From assembly GCA_032207245.1 (NCBI GenBank), contig CM063506.1, positions 39,314,842 through 39,378,841 on the forward strand: DNA of 64,000 nucleotides, given 5' to 3'. Numbering within the stretch: the stretch's first letter is position 1; every line of letters begins with the position of its first letter. Positions 16,431 through 29,284 of this stretch are shown here, in pieces. A program made the translations under genes and the position numbers. The notes below the pieces were generated by a model. The model was not told the origin of the DNA. It saw only the letters and a list, made by a program, of their open reading frames with translations, and ran no database searches. This DNA comes from Pardosa pseudoannulata. Taxonomy: Eukaryota > Arthropoda > Arachnida > Araneae > Lycosidae.

Positions 16431-18073
16431 TTTAATCCTTTTACCTTTAAACATTGATCACTAGCTAATTCCTGAAAGCATTTATATATTGTTATATAGG
16501 TTAAATTATGCAAGTCAGCAAATTTTATGTTTTTATTTGAGTGAGAAAAATGAAGAAGAAATTTATGTTTTTAATATTAAGTTAATTTTTACCATTTTAT
16601 CTTTAACCCTTAATTTGACAAGATGTTTTTCAAATATTTTTTAATTTTAATTTCTGTTATTTTTCTATTTATGTATAGACATTTGGATCTCTGTAAAATA
16701 AACAAAAAAAAATATATCCTTTTCCAATTTTGAGATAATTTATATCGCTCTGGCGAACACAGACAATTATTTTATAGTGTATTTATAAATATACATGTCC
16801 GGTGTAGCAGACTTAGCTAAATTAAGGGTTAAACACTGATCACTAGCTAATTCCTGAAAACATTTATATACTGTTATATAGGTTAAATTATGCAAGCTTG
16901 CAAGTTTTATGGTTTAATTTGAGTGCAAAATCCATTATTTGTTAAGTCTATTATTAAGTTACTGAAGTTAGATTCGACATCTAACTTGAAAGAGACTATT
17001 TTTTATTTAACTTGCATTTGTAAAGATTTATACACCAGAATTTTTATTATCTTCAATGCTAGAATTATTTAGTAATGTCAATTTTATGTCATAATCGCTC
17101 AAATCGAAGTTTAAACTTTAATTTATGTTTTATTTTCATCCTTTTTTCTCTGGTATAGATGATGTACGCAAGTTTTAACAATGTCATCGGTTATTACAGT
17201 TAAATGAGATTATATTACAAATTATAACTGTTCAAATGCAGACCAAAAAGATTTTTTATGCATTTATAAGTGTAAGAACACTCATCAGTAACTACCATTA
17301 CTGAAATTAATCATTTCATCTAGTAAAAACAAAACAATATACCATTAGAACACTGGTAGCCAAAAACAATTATTAGATTCAATAAACGTTTGTAATTTTT
17401 TTGTTCCCTTATCATTTAAATATTTAGCATTCCATTAATAAGTTTCATTTTATTTCTTAAAATTACCGAATTACCTTTCAAAATCAACTCTGATACCAGG
17501 ATTTAACATACAAAGTCACTAACTTTGTGAATAGAAAAAGTGAAAACATACTTGAAATCAGTCGAAGAACTATACAAACTGCTTGAGGTTCTACTAAGAA
17601 AGAATTTGGTCATATTTTAATAAACTACGCTACGTGGTGTCAGGAACTGGTTAAACTTCTTGCATTGTGAGAAAAAGTGAATACAGAATTTTATCTTTAA
17701 ATCAAGTAACTATCGCCATTTCTTTGAGACATCAATCACAAGTGAGAATCTTTTCTTCTGAACATGCAACCACTTTCCAACCGTTTCCTTTCACTGAACA
17801 AACCGCTGGTTTGTGGAGAGTTGTGGGAAAGTATCAAGTCTGTCATGACTCAATTCATTGAAGATTTGTTGAGCAACATGAATTGAACTCTTTGGAAGCT
17901 GTTCACATTTTTTCAGTATTGATCCATTTTCGGAAGAACAAATTTCTTAAAGCAATTTGCTCTACTAACTACTGAATTTTGTAAATGGAAATATAAAAAA
18001 AATTTAAAAACTTAAAGAATCATGAAGACACAAGCATGTAAAAATGGGATTTTCTTTTTCTGTTTATAAATTA
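16431..18073. other. AT-rich intergenic DNA with one short local duplication
   Basis: The stretch 16450-16520 (aacattgatcactagctaattcctgaaagcatttatata) recurs at 16832-16905, so a segment of about 380 bp is duplicated. Between them is a less AT-rich patch (16745-16830). A 64-codon frame at 17667-17861 shows no domain. No gene was identified. Confidence 0.5.
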
Positions 18074-18732
18074 ACTAGCATATAGCCCATCATATGACGG
18101 GATCAGTAAATCTTTTAATTTTCCAGAATTGTAAAGCCCCCTACGAGACAGGTGAAAAAATGGTTTGTTTTTTGGTTGAGAATTGTCTAGCAACAAAAAA
18201 TAATCGATTATTAAATATAAAATTATCACATATGTACAAAATCTATTATTAAACCAAATATGAAGAAAATTATGTAAGTAATATCTAAGTTCAGTAATAA
18301 AGTATGAAAATTATGGAGACGATATTTAAATAATTTAAAATAAGAAATGATTAAATGAGACGTTAAAGGAAAGACGTCATAATGCTAGAATAAAATGTTA
18401 TTTTAACTATTTATTGTGTGATAAATTGATAAATTTAATCACCTGTTTTTAACTGGGGAAAAATAGTGGCATTAAACATTCGAAAAGAGGGGAAGGGGTG
18501 TATTCCGAACGTTTTAAAGACGACAATATTTTTCGCTTTGGTATGAAGCATATTTATACCTATTTATTTTAGAATCGGATCGATAGTTTTGGAGAAGATA
18601 AACTGTACTTGCTTTGAATTTTGCCAACCCATACTCATCAAGAATCCAATGTGGATTCCTCTATCCCTTCCAGGTCCAACCGCTTCATAAATTCGAGGAC
18701 AGACGGACAGATAACTTAGGCTATTATTATAC
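18074..18732. mobile_element. Unclassified dispersed repeat, copy B
   Basis: Shorter partner of copy A at 2232-3040, same orientation and better preserved at the ends (left aactagcatatagcccatca, right cttaggctattattata). It lacks the roughly 240-bp interior of copy A and has its own insertion of about 90 bp near 18515-18620. No terminal inverted repeat was detected. The sequence following the right end (cagggtttagt) is unrelated to that following copy A. Confidence 0.6.
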
Positions 18733-19084
18733 AGGGTTTAGTCTTTTTACTATTAGTGATAACTGATATCAATTGTTACACACTATGATTTTTATAGATC
18801 TTTTCAGAAAAGGTAGACTTGTCTGTTTCTCTGAGTGATTTAATTACTCCACTTTATATATAGAAATTCAACGTTGAGTACTGCTTTACAGAGTATTCAT
18901 GAAATTTATAAAATTACAGAATAAGTCTTTTACATTCTTATAAAAGTGTATTTAATTAAAACAAAAATGTAACTATATAATTTCTCATTTCTATTATTCC
19001 TAAGTGTTGACTCTTCTCAAGGATTAATGACATGAAGATTAAAAAAAGTTTGACAAAATTTTTGGTTTCTAATAAGATGGATTA
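18733..19084. other. AT-rich spacer
   Basis: Nothing recognised between the dispersed repeat and the 188-bp array. Confidence 0.5.
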
Positions 19085-19840
19085 GGATCCTATAAATATA
19101 AGTCCTAACAAATCGATCAAAAGTTGTAAAATAAGTCCATTGTCACGCATACGTAAAATGATTAGGAAATTAATCTTTTTAAATCTTCTCCATAAATTTT
19201 ATTAAGGAACAGCGTGGATGTAATTCTGTGACACGAATTTCTATACATAATGAAGATTCCTTATGAGAATGCATATTCTATAAATATAAGTCCACCCAAA
19301 TCGATCAAAAGTTGTAAAATACGTCCATTGTCGTGCATATGTAAAATGATTAGGAAATTACTCTTTTTAAATCTTCTCCATAAATTTTATTAAGGAACAG
19401 CGTGGATGTAATTCTGTGACACGAATTTCTATACATAATGAAGATTCCTTATGAGAATGCATATTCTATAAATATAAGTCCACCCAAATCGATCAAAAGT
19501 TGTAAAATAAGTCCATTGTCATGCATATGTAAAATGTATAGGAAATTAATCTTTTTAAATCTTCTCTATAAATTTTATTAAGGAACAGCGTGGATGTAAT
19601 TCTGTGACACGAATTTCTATACAGAATGAAAATTCCTTATGAGAATGCATATTCTATAAATATAAGTCCACCCAAATCGATTAAAAATTTTAAAATAAGT
19701 CCATTGTCATGCATATGTAAAATGTATAGGAAATTAATCTTTTTAAATCTTATCTATGAAATTTTATTAAGGAACAGCGTTCGTGACATTCTGTGACACG
19801 AAGTTCTATGCAGAATGAAGATTCCTTATGAGTATGCATC
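19085..19840. repeat. Tandem array, unit about 188 bp, four copies
   Basis: Units begin at (c/t)tataaatataagtcc near 19090, 19276, 19465 and 19653. Shared words include ATCGATCAAAAGTTGTAAAA, GTCCATTGTC, TAAGGAACAGCGTGGATGTA, TTCTGTGACACGAATTTCTA and GATTCCTTATGAGAATGCAT. Identity is high, so the expansion is fairly recent. No open frame. Confidence 0.92.
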
Positions 19841-20031
19841 AGGAGAAAAATGACTCACTTAAGTTCGTTGATAATTTGTTACATACTAAATTTTAGCAAC
19901 TTAAAGCTGGAAAATTCCATTTTTGCCCGTATATAACGTGTACCATGTTATAAACACCAACAACAAAAGAAATAGTGAAAAATTATTTATCGTGTTTAAT
20001 GTGCAGCAAAAAATTGCCATATAATTGATAT

Positions 20032-20663
20032 CAGGGCAGTAACTAGGGAGTGGCAAAGGTGGCATCTGCCACGGAAGCATCAGTCTGACGGGTGCCGCAG
20101 AATGAAAAAAATGGGGTCCGAAAGAGGACGATTCGCCCCAAGTAGAAAAAAGTTATTTTATTATAAAATCCAATGTGTTTATAAATGATTTTTTAAATGA
20201 ATTTTCTTATTTTTTAAAATGCTTCTAGAGACTAAACTTGTTATATATTTTCTTACAAAACGTTTACCAAACACTCCTATTAAGCCTTAATACAAATCCG
20301 GGTAATTGTTTTAAATTTTTAAGTTGTTAAAACTAAATTTAAATTTAGAAATTCACCAATTTTCTATGAAAATTCAACGTTTAAATAAAAAATACTTCCA
20401 TCAAAAAATACTATTCAGTTTGTTAGCAAAATAATACCTACAAAGAGTTTAAAAATATCTTTAAGTATTAATAAGGTAAAAATAGGAGAAAAATTAAAAA
20501 TCAATGTAGTAGAAACATTTTAAGAATTAACAAAATATTTTGCGAGTTTATACTGAATATATGATAGAAAAATATCATATTTACATATTTTCTCCCTATA
20601 TATGGTGGTAGGGGCGCAGACCAGTTTTTTGCCAGGGCGCTAAAAGACCTAGTTACCGCCCTG
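20032..20663. mobile_element. hAT-type non-autonomous DNA transposon (MITE)
   Basis: The left terminus is CAGGGCAGTAACTAGG and the right terminus, read on the other strand, is CAGGGCGGTAACTAGG: a 16-bp terminal inverted repeat with one mismatch and the CAGGG start typical of hAT elements. The flanking 8-mers ATTGATAT (20024-20031) and ACTGACAT (20664-20671) agree at 6 of 8 positions and differ only by transitions, as expected of an aged 8-bp hAT target duplication. The 632-bp body is AT-rich with no transposase, so it was mobilised in trans. Confidence 0.88.
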
Positions 20664-20737
20664 ACTGACATTCTTGATTTTAAACCAACTGCAACGTATG
20701 AGAACGATATTTAACATAGGGAAAGGGGTTCACTTAA

Positions 20738-21652
20738 CACTAGAATTACGGTGGTCTTTGTATAACTAGAATTACGGAGGGTGTCATTTTGACCACTTGA
20801 TAAGTTATCCACATATTTCTCTATATGATAAAATATATTTGTGAAAAAGTAAATTAAAATAACGCAAGTTAAGACAACTACAGGTTGTTTTTAAAAATAT
20901 ACGGACTTTGAAGGTATGTAGGATCAATTAAACGATTTACTACATTCTCTCCTAAACTTTGATGGCTTGGTCTCTTTTTCATCTTTTCCAAAATATGGAA
21001 ATACGTTTAATAAGTATTTTGTCCTCACTTCTACTTCTAGCCAAAATTTTATTCCTAATTTATCTAGCTTGTTAGGCATATACTGCGCAAAACGGCATCT
21101 TGTTTTTGTAGGAAATAATTGTTCATCAAACGTAATATTTTCATTTGGTTTGTAGCAAAGCTTACAGTTGTCTATAAAAGTATTCCATACCTCGGATATT
21201 AGTGTAAATTTATCACACTGAAAACGTGAAGACCTTGTTAGTTTATTTTTCAAAACGAAGAAATTTCCTAACTTCCGGAAACCTATCTCTACTCATAGTT
21301 TCATGAAAAAACTTTGGTCCGCATGTCCTGGACCAAAAACTAAGATTTGGTAAGCCCTTGGCGGCTAATGCTCCCTTAAGTACAACAACGCTATGAATGA
21401 TTCTAGCTCTGCTAATAAAATAGTGAAAGAATCATTATGAAGTTTATACTTGTCTTCAACATCAGTATACAGCCTGTCGTATTTCTAGGTATAATCATTT
21501 GTTAGGACTAAAATAAAATACGATTTTCTTGAAATCTTTACTATTTCGTAAATCACAATGATTTGGGAAAACTCAAGAAAGGATTAAGATATTTGCAAAA
21601 AAATAGAAGAGCTGTCAGAGATAAAAGTTCGCTAGGTGTCAAAATTCTAGTG
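20738..21652 (-). mobile_element. piggyBac-family element, internally deleted relic
   Basis: It is flanked on both sides by TTAA (20734-20737 and 21653-21656), the piggyBac target site. The termini are CACTAGAATT and AATTCTAGTG, a perfect 10-bp inverted repeat. Subterminal repeats of the kind seen in such elements follow (a second CTAGAATTACGG at 20766; GTCATTTTGACC at 20782). At 915 bp it is less than half the length of an autonomous copy and contains a broken transposase fragment on the - strand. It lies 75 bp from the hAT element. Confidence 0.88.
20924..21420 (-). pseudogene. piggyBac transposase fragment (DDE_Tnp_1_7), frameshifted
   Basis: PiggyBac transposases cut and paste DNA at TTAA sites using three catalytic Asp residues. 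Reading from 21420 downwards, three pieces of one protein appear in different frames: ELESFIALLYLR (about 21410-21375), then GLPNLSFWSRTCGPKFF and MSRDRFPEVRKFLRFE (about 21355-21249), then a 109-codon stretch with NENITFDEQLFPTKTRCRF, PNKLDKLGIKFW and LLNVFPYFGKDE. The Asp in TFDEQL matches the first catalytic Asp of the family; the region of the other two is missing. At least two frameshifts separate the pieces, so no working enzyme is encoded. Confidence 0.88.
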
Positions 21653-21732
21653 TTAAATTTGTTGGTAACTTGCATATTTATACATATATAGAGCGCACTC
21701 TGTTCATTAAAAATGACAAAAAAGGATATCTG

Positions 21733-23150
21733 GTTTACTTCGAAGATGTAATGAATCTAGTTTAACTGTCTTTCAAGGTGATCAAAGGTTTCAAAGATGT
21801 TTCTGTCATTAACGAAGTCTTTCATACTTATTGGTCATCGAGGTAATTCGAAGGGTTTGAATGAAATGACTACTCTGAAAATAGTATAAAATGACTACTA
21901 TGAAATGACCGTGAGGAACTCAAATTGAAGATTTTGTAAACCCTCTTCTATTTCGTGAGGTGTTTCACGAAGGAGTGTATTTCCGTTATTTCTAATCATT
22001 CTATAGGCCAAGAGTATTTTGTGATAACTTGCTAGTAAGAGGACGCACAGATTTAGTTAGACTGCTGCTTTTAGTTGCAATTGGTGAAACAGGTCACCAA
22101 AAATTCAAATCAGACTTTCAGTTTTAAACTCAACATTTAAACTCAATAATTAGAGTCTCTAGAAAAGTTCTATAGAACAGGTGTGATTGGAGTAAAATAT
22201 AGATGCAGCAATACTTCTTCTATTCGAAGGGTTTGAATGAAATGACTACTGTGAAAATAGTATAAAATGACTACTATGAAACGAACTACTGTGAAATGAC
22301 TACTATGACCGTGAGGAACTCAAATTGAAGATTTTCTAAACCCCATTCTATTTCTTTAAGTGTTACACGAAGGATTGTATTTTCTTGATTTCTAATCATT
22401 CTATAGGCCAAGAGTGTTTTGTGATAACTTGCTAGTAAGAGGACGCACAGATTTAGTTAGACTGCAGCATTTAGTTGCAATTGGTGAAATAGGTCACCAA
22501 AAATTAAAATCAGACTTTCAGTTTTAAATTCAACATTTAAACAAAATAATTAGAGTTTCTAGAAAAGTTCTATAAAACAGGTATGATTGGAATAAAATAC
22601 AGATGCAGCAATACTTCTTTTGGGTGAAACATTGAAAATTTGTAGCTCGGAATTTTTTTTTTTTTTACTTCGAAGGTGTAATGAATCCGATTTCAACGGT
22701 CTTTCAAGGTGATCAAAGGTTTCAAAGATGTTTCCGTCATTAACGAAGTCCTTCATGCTTATTATTGGTTGTCGAGGTCAATCGAAGGGTTTGAAGGAAA
22801 TGACTACTATGAAATGACTGTGAGGAACTCAAATTGAAGATTTTCTAAACCCCCTTCTATTTCATGAGGTGTTACACAATTGATTTATTTTCTTTATTTC
22901 TAATCATTCTATAACGAGAAGAGTGTTTTGTGACAACGTGCGAGTAAGATGAAGCACATATTAAATTATACTGCAGAATTTAGTTGCAATTGGTGCAAAG
23001 GTCACCAAAAATTAAAATCAGACTTTCAGTTAGAAATTCAACATTTAAAGTCAATAATTAGAGTTTCTAGCAAAGTTCTATAGAACAGGTGTGATTGGAG
23101 TAAAATATAAATGCAGCAATAATTTTTTGTTGGTGAAACATTGAAAATTT
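21733..23150. repeat. Complex duplicated block, units about 370-560 bp, three copies
   Basis: The phrase tcgaagggtttgaa(t/g)gaaatgactac occurs at 21848, 22222 and 22778, each followed by GTGAGGAACTCAAATTGAAG, TTTCTAATCATTCTATA, TTAGTTGCAATTGGTG, GGTCACCAAAAATT and TTCTATAGAACAGGTGTGAT. Units one and three are also preceded by a block of about 110 bp (CTTTCAAGGTGATCAAAGGT, TCATTAACGAAGTC) at 21770 and 22700 that the second unit lacks. GAAATGACTACTATGAAATG forms short sub-repeats. The 65-codon frame on the - strand at 22559-22756 lies within the repeat and is not a gene. Confidence 0.85.
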
Positions 23151-25250
23151 GCGGTTAGGAATATTTTTATTCTAATCTTTTAGATATTTTTTCTATAACT
23201 TTATTGAACACGATGAAAAGCATAATGATAATAACGATAGTAATATAGGATGGTAATAAAATATCTAAAAATTGCTTTTTTTAATTAGAATCTCAAAATG
23301 CGAAATATATAATAACTACATGGAAATTTTTTATTGGATTTATGCATTAAAGTATTAACCCATTAAAATCTTTATTCAAAAATGTATAATGAAAATAAGT
23401 GTTTTAACGTAAAATATCTTATTTTGGTTAAAAAATTTTCGTAATTTTGAATGGTTTTCTTTTTACAACAAAAAAAATTTGTATTTAAGCATAATATCTA
23501 CATTTTATTATTAATAATATCTATTAAATTCTAGAAAAAAATTACATTAAAGGCATATAAAACCTATTAATTATTTTTAAACCAAAATTAACAAAATTTA
23601 TAATATCATAAGTTAACAAATATTCTACAGATTTCAAGCAAATTGTTTGGTCTTAGGACCCGAATAAGTAACGGTAAAAGATATTTTTTTTAATCTTTTA
23701 AAATTACACGTAAGTTTGATTATACGTTATTAGGATAAATTCATTATGTCAAGTAAACGCCTCTTTTGGTAAAATTTGTATTTTTTAAAAAACAAGATTT
23801 TTTAGATTCAGTAATAATAAGATTGATATACTTTTCCTAATTTTGAATATGTTATTATTCATCTAGCTCATGTTTCTGTTATTTTAAATACAATTTGAAA
23901 TGTTCTTATAAAAGAAGAAATATCATTTAAGGTAAAAATATGGTAAAATAATTTTTTTTTTTTGTAAAACAGTGAATTTATCAATAGAATATTTTAAATT
24001 AAATTGATAATTTTAAACATATCATCAAAAATATAGAAATTATCTCATATTTCTATGTAAAAAGTTCAAAATATAATCAAAAACTTTCAATCTTTTAATA
24101 TCGTAATGTGCTGAAGCAAATTACCAAGCTCTAGTGGAATTATAAAATTTGAAGATATAAGCGAATTTTTAGCCAGTTTCTTTTCTAAGTAATATAAGTT
24201 AAAAACACAGTAAAAATAAGTTTAATAATGTTTTTTGAAAAACATTATTAAATAACGGAACTAAAAACTAGAAAATTTCAATGGTTTTGATTTGAAACAG
24301 TGATTTAATGATAAATTCAATATACATCTGAACGAAAAGATAAAAATATCCTTTGAATTTTATCTTAATTGAATTCTTTGAATTTTTTCTTAAAGTGTTA
24401 TTTAGTGTAAAGTTAGTATTAGAAAAAATAGTATTATATTTGATACTGGTCAGCTCGAAGGTTATTAAAACGATTTATACAAGAATTTTGCGCAAAATTC
24501 CTCCCCTGCTAGTGTTTTAAATGGAAATGGTACCTTTCGATCTGGAAGGACTGCATTACAAAAAAATCTACATTTAATTCAATATAAAATAAAATATTTT
24601 TTTCCGCTTAAAACAATAATTTTTCTAGATCATCAATAACGAACTAACTATACAAAAATGAATTTTGTTATATGAATTCATTCATTAAAAAAACATAAAA
24701 TATAACTACAACGTGAAATAAAAATGGAAATCTACTTACCCGCAAAATAGATTTTTAAATTAGAAACTAATTTTTCATATCAAATAGATGATTTTTTTTT
24801 ATTCTATGGAACTCAGCTATGTTAATACAAGCACTGTATTTTATTTTATAAAATTCAAGAAGTTAAGTTTTTTTTTTAACTTTTAATTCTTTAACAGTTA
24901 TATTTTGCATTTATTTGTTTAATTTTAAAACATTGGTAACATCTACAGTTTTGGTTTACTGAATAATAAGGTCTTTTTACTTCAATTTGATATAAAAATA
25001 GTTTTGAGTATGCATATTCCATAATATAACTTGAGGATCAGGTAATTTCATTCGTTTTTAGATTTGTTGCATATTTGTTGTGCTATTTTTAAAAATGTAC
25101 TACTTGAAATGTCAAAAACAATTATCATTTTTACATCTAGATCATCATTAAAGAATGCGTAAAAATTTTATTCTAAAAGGAGCAGAACGTTTTGTTTCAT
25201 AATCAATCAAAAATACGCTGATAAAACCAAGATTTTAAGTTTGGAAAGGT
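23151..25250. other. Very AT-rich region; 24730-25200 matches 4381-4830
   Basis: No gene was seen. The right part (24730-25200) is an old copy of the segment at about 4381-4830, sharing TTTTGGTTTACTGAATAATA, CAATTTGATATAAAAATA, TAGTTTTGAGTAT and ATTCTAAAAGGA in order. Composition begins to rise at about 25250, leading into the dac promoter island. Confidence 0.5.
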
Positions 25251-25369
25251 ATTATATCCCCGTACCATGGTTATTCGGGGGAGATCAAAATTAAACAAAT
25301 GAAAAAACAACCCCAGAAATGCTATATGAAAATATTTACTGCTTGATGTCCCTTCAAATCGTGCAGGTT

Positions 25370-25901
25370 GATCAAAAAGCTGTGGATTCGGAGAGTCTGT
25401 ACCCCAAAACAAAACCTCTTACCCCGAAGAGTCAGTTTTCGAGCGGGAAAATCGGAGAGTCTGCGGCCTATAAGGAAAAGAATCCATCCCGACTCGTGAA
25501 GGTTCTAAGCGACTCCCGATCATCCCAGCTACAAAATAGACAGACACCCATAGCTGGGCAATCACCGATGCCTCTTCCCCCACTCCCCTCACAATTCCCA
25601 TATACCAGAAAGTAAAAAAAAAAACGATAAAAGAAAACGGGTGAACGGGAGTATAGAAACCGGCAAGAGAGAGTACGAACCAGAATTATGAGCGCGGCTC
25701 GCGTGTCGGTGACGTCACGAACTGCGAGAGCCGCCCATCACGGCACCTCATTGGCGGCAACTCCGGCTGGTAGGTTGAACCTTGTCCCGCCACCCCCGGC
25801 TCACCCCCTCTCGCATCACTCGCCTCTGAACCTCGGGCGCAGTTTGTTTGGAACTTTTGCTTCGGCACGTGTTGAAGAAAGTACCGTCTGCGGCTTGAAG
25901 A
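25370..25901 (+). promoter_or_regulatory. GC-rich promoter / 5'UTR island of dac
   Basis: This is the start of the only extended GC- and CpG-rich region in the window and it runs directly into the dac exon. It holds a perfect full CRE palindrome TGACGTCA (25710-25717), an inverted CCAAT box (attgg, 25750-25754) and a CACGTG E-box (25866-25871). Weak TATA-like strings (tataag at 25469, tatagaaa at 25652) are not convincing, so a CpG-type TATA-less promoter is more likely. The start of transcription cannot be placed from sequence. A 98-codon open stretch at 25319-25615 has no recognisable domain and is better read as leader or promoter DNA. Confidence 0.6.
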
Positions 25902-26002
25902 ATGGACGTCACGGGGATTTCTTCCCCGACCCCGGGTATGACATCACCCCGGTCTTTACAGACACCCCCAAACTTGGACAACATGGCTCTCGCCACCAGT
26001 GA
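25688..26002 (+). other. Possible upstream ORF overlapping the dac start
   Basis: An ATG with A at -3 opens a 104-codon frame that runs through the dac start codon in a different frame and ends 101 bases inside the dac CDS. No domain is recognisable and the composition only reflects GC-rich DNA, so a protein product is doubtful. If transcription starts upstream of 25688 it could act as an inhibitory overlapping uORF. Confidence 0.25.
25710..25717. promoter_or_regulatory. Full CRE palindrome (TGACGTCA)
   Basis: A perfect 8-bp CREB/ATF-type site lies 185 bp upstream of the dac ATG, inside the CpG-rich island. The motif is seen directly; its use is inferred. Confidence 0.5.
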
Positions 26003-26611
26003 CCAAAACACACCCCGCGTGGTCAGCCCCAAGCAGCAGCATGTTTTGGGGTCACCCGGGTCTTCTCTGGGCAGGAGTTCATCAGTCAGCCCCCCGAATC
26101 CGGCTCTGTCCCTTGTTACCACCAAACCGCAATATCAGAGTGCACCTCAACCCAATGGTAATCTTTCTTACCAAGGGTCAACGCAACCAAATGGTGGACA
26201 ACCATCAGCATTACCACGCTCCATGCTACACCCCCAGATGACCCACGCCCCCCTCGGGTACCACCGGTCACTACACCCGGCATCTTCACCACCTGGGATA
26301 CCTTCGGACATGACCACAAATGACTGTAGACTCATCGATTACAGGGGCGCTAAAGTTGCGGCATTTTTAGTTCAAGGCGATTTCTTGCTTTGCCTGCCCC
26401 AAGCTTTCGAACTGTTCCTGAAACACCTCGTAGGTGGACTGCATACAGTGTATACCAAACTCAAAAGACTGGACATAACTCCGATCGTCTGCAACGTGGA
26501 ACAGGTTCGAATTCTCAGAGGGCTGGGAGCCATTCAGCCAGGTGTCAACAGATGCAAGTTGCTATCTTGTAAAGACTTTGATGCGCTCTACAAGGACTGT
26601 ACGACTGCTAG
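25902..26611 (+). CDS. dac: Dachshund (dac/DACH) first coding exon, N-terminal region and DACHbox-N
   Basis: Dachshund proteins are nuclear Ski/Sno/Dac-family co-regulators that act with Eyes absent and Sine oculis in eye, leg and neural patterning (family knowledge). The sequence gives 236 complete codons plus two bases of a split codon. Residues 1-140 are Ser/Pro/Gln-rich and low in complexity, with several SP/TP pairs. Residues 141-236 are a near-complete DACHbox-N, including CLPQAFELFLKHLVGG (164-179), TKLKRLDITP and EQVRILRGLGAIQPGVNRCK, which are diagnostic. The start is well fixed: an in-frame TGA lies two codons upstream (25896-25898) and the ATG context is GAAGAATGG. The exon ends in CTAG followed by gtaagc. 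Codon 237 is therefore AG plus the first base of the next exon, giving Ser or Arg; the TAA that follows in the genomic frame is intronic. The Dac C-terminal box lies outside this window. Some chelicerates carry two dac paralogues, and which one this is cannot be told from one exon. Confidence 0.96.
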
Positions 26612-26617
26612 GTAAGC
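26612..26617 (+). other. Splice donor of dac exon 1
   Basis: The sequence CTAG|gtaagc directly follows the DACHbox-N codons and is a close match to the U1 consensus. Coding similarity stops here and base composition falls at once to the AT-rich background. The intron interrupts codon 237 after its second base. Confidence 0.9.
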
Positions 26618-28097
26618 TTTGTATACGATTTCATCTAATTACTCCTTTTCTTATTTCAGTACTATTGCTGTATATTATTTTTGAATGTTGTTGATCTGTC
26701 AGCTGTTTTCATATCTCATATATAACCTATTGATAAATGTTGGCAGTATCGAAATTTTTCAGACAACGAGGTCTGCTGTCATCACTCGCAAGTGATAGCC
26801 ATTACATAACAATTCCTCAGAGGTTCAGATCAGCCTATTGGGCTTAAAAATGCAAAATAACTCAAAATATAACATTCAAAGAGTTTTATTAAATATTCTT
26901 AATAGTGTTTTTATATTTGCACGTTTTAACAATCAGTCGACTATCGTTAGATGATCACATTTTATGTAGAAGCATGCAATATCTATAACATTGTGTAGAC
27001 TGTTTCATCTATAATTATTTTAAAAGTTTTTTCTTGACACTAATGCGTTTATTTCTCTTTAAATTTGAGCATAATTTTCTAAAATTTCCTCGTCGTTCAA
27101 ATGTTTTTTTTTTTCACAAATGTGGTAAGGAGTACTGAAAATGAGTAATAATTGCTATTTTAATTTCCAAAATTTGTCTTTCATACAAAGGTAGAAGAAA
27201 ATCTGTATTCGAGGCACCTTGTATTTTAAAACTCTTTTAACAGTCTGAAGATTATTTTACCTGTAATTTAGCTCTTTTAAATTCAAACATGGCCTTCCAA
27301 AAACTATTGCCCACTTCTCTCAAGCAATCACAGTAATAAAAGGACTTTGAAACCGTCTATTCTTTGTATTATAATATTTCATTATTTGAATGTTTGTAAC
27401 TGTAAAGAAGCATTAATTAAATAACTAGTGTTTACCTGATAGTAAGAAATATTTTTATGAAAAAAAGGAACTTTTCTTTATCCTTCAAACTCATTCCTTT
27501 AGAAAATTTTAATTTATCTTAATCAGTTTACTTAACAGCAATTTCTCTGTAGTTCTGTTGTTAATTGTAGTATTATTATTATAGAATAATGTGAAAAAGG
27601 TTATTTAACTTTGAAAAAATATTATGTATATAGGCTGAAAAAGCACAGGGTAAGCGGGACTTATATTAGCCTCAGTAGTACTAAATAAGTTTTTCTTCGT
27701 TCAAACTTCAGGCTTTCCTTCATTTCCTAGTATGGTCAGGAAGTATAGAACCTAGGAAAATTTTTATTGGTATCATTTTCTAAATCAAAGAACATGAAAA
27801 AGTATGGTCCATCATAGCTGCATAATTTGTTTTAACTGGGAAAGAAAAGCGATAAGTAAATGAGTAGTTGATTCTTTTATTCAGAAATATCGGTTTAGAA
27901 TATTGGTATGAAATTGGAAATTAATACTTTGAGACAGTCTAGATGGATTGTTATTTCCCAAATAAGTCTATTTCTAAATATCGATGAAAAGAACTGATTT
28001 CTGTAACAAATATAATTGAATACAATTTGACTTTTATTTTTCTTAAAGTGAGTACTATGGGAATAACTATTTTGTTTTATAAAAGGAACATTATTTT
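26618..28097. other. Intron DNA, nothing recognised
   Basis: AT-rich with T-runs and without repeats of obvious period. No second dac exon was seen. Confidence 0.5.
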
Positions 28098-28150
28098 TTG
28101 GCTGAGAATTATCTGGTACACGCTCATTAATTTGTTTATCTTTACTGACC
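28098..28150. mobile_element. Fragment of the dispersed repeat (copy C)
   Basis: ttggctgagaattatctgg followed by TACACGCTCATTAATTTG and TTTATCTT matches 2332-2378 of copy A with few changes. The flanks diverge on both sides, so this is a short relic. Confidence 0.55.
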
Positions 28151-28320
28151 GCATGTTAGTTGCCAACCTTAATTTATCTTGTCATATCACGTGATAGGAT
28201 GGACAGCAGGGGTTTTAATATTGACAGTGATTATTTGACCTTAAAACCTATATCTAATAGGAATATAAAAAATAACTTTAGGAGAATAACTCCCGCAGCC
28301 TCTATATAATATGTATACGA

Positions 28321-29284
<964 letters not shown>

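Noticed and set aside
25419..26572. Open frames on the - strand (25419-25601, 25686-25868, 25748-26125, 26116-26319) and other + frames (25999-26241, 26390-26572)
   Set aside because: They are shadows of the GC-rich dac exon and promoter island; none has a recognisable domain and the dac frame explains the conservation.
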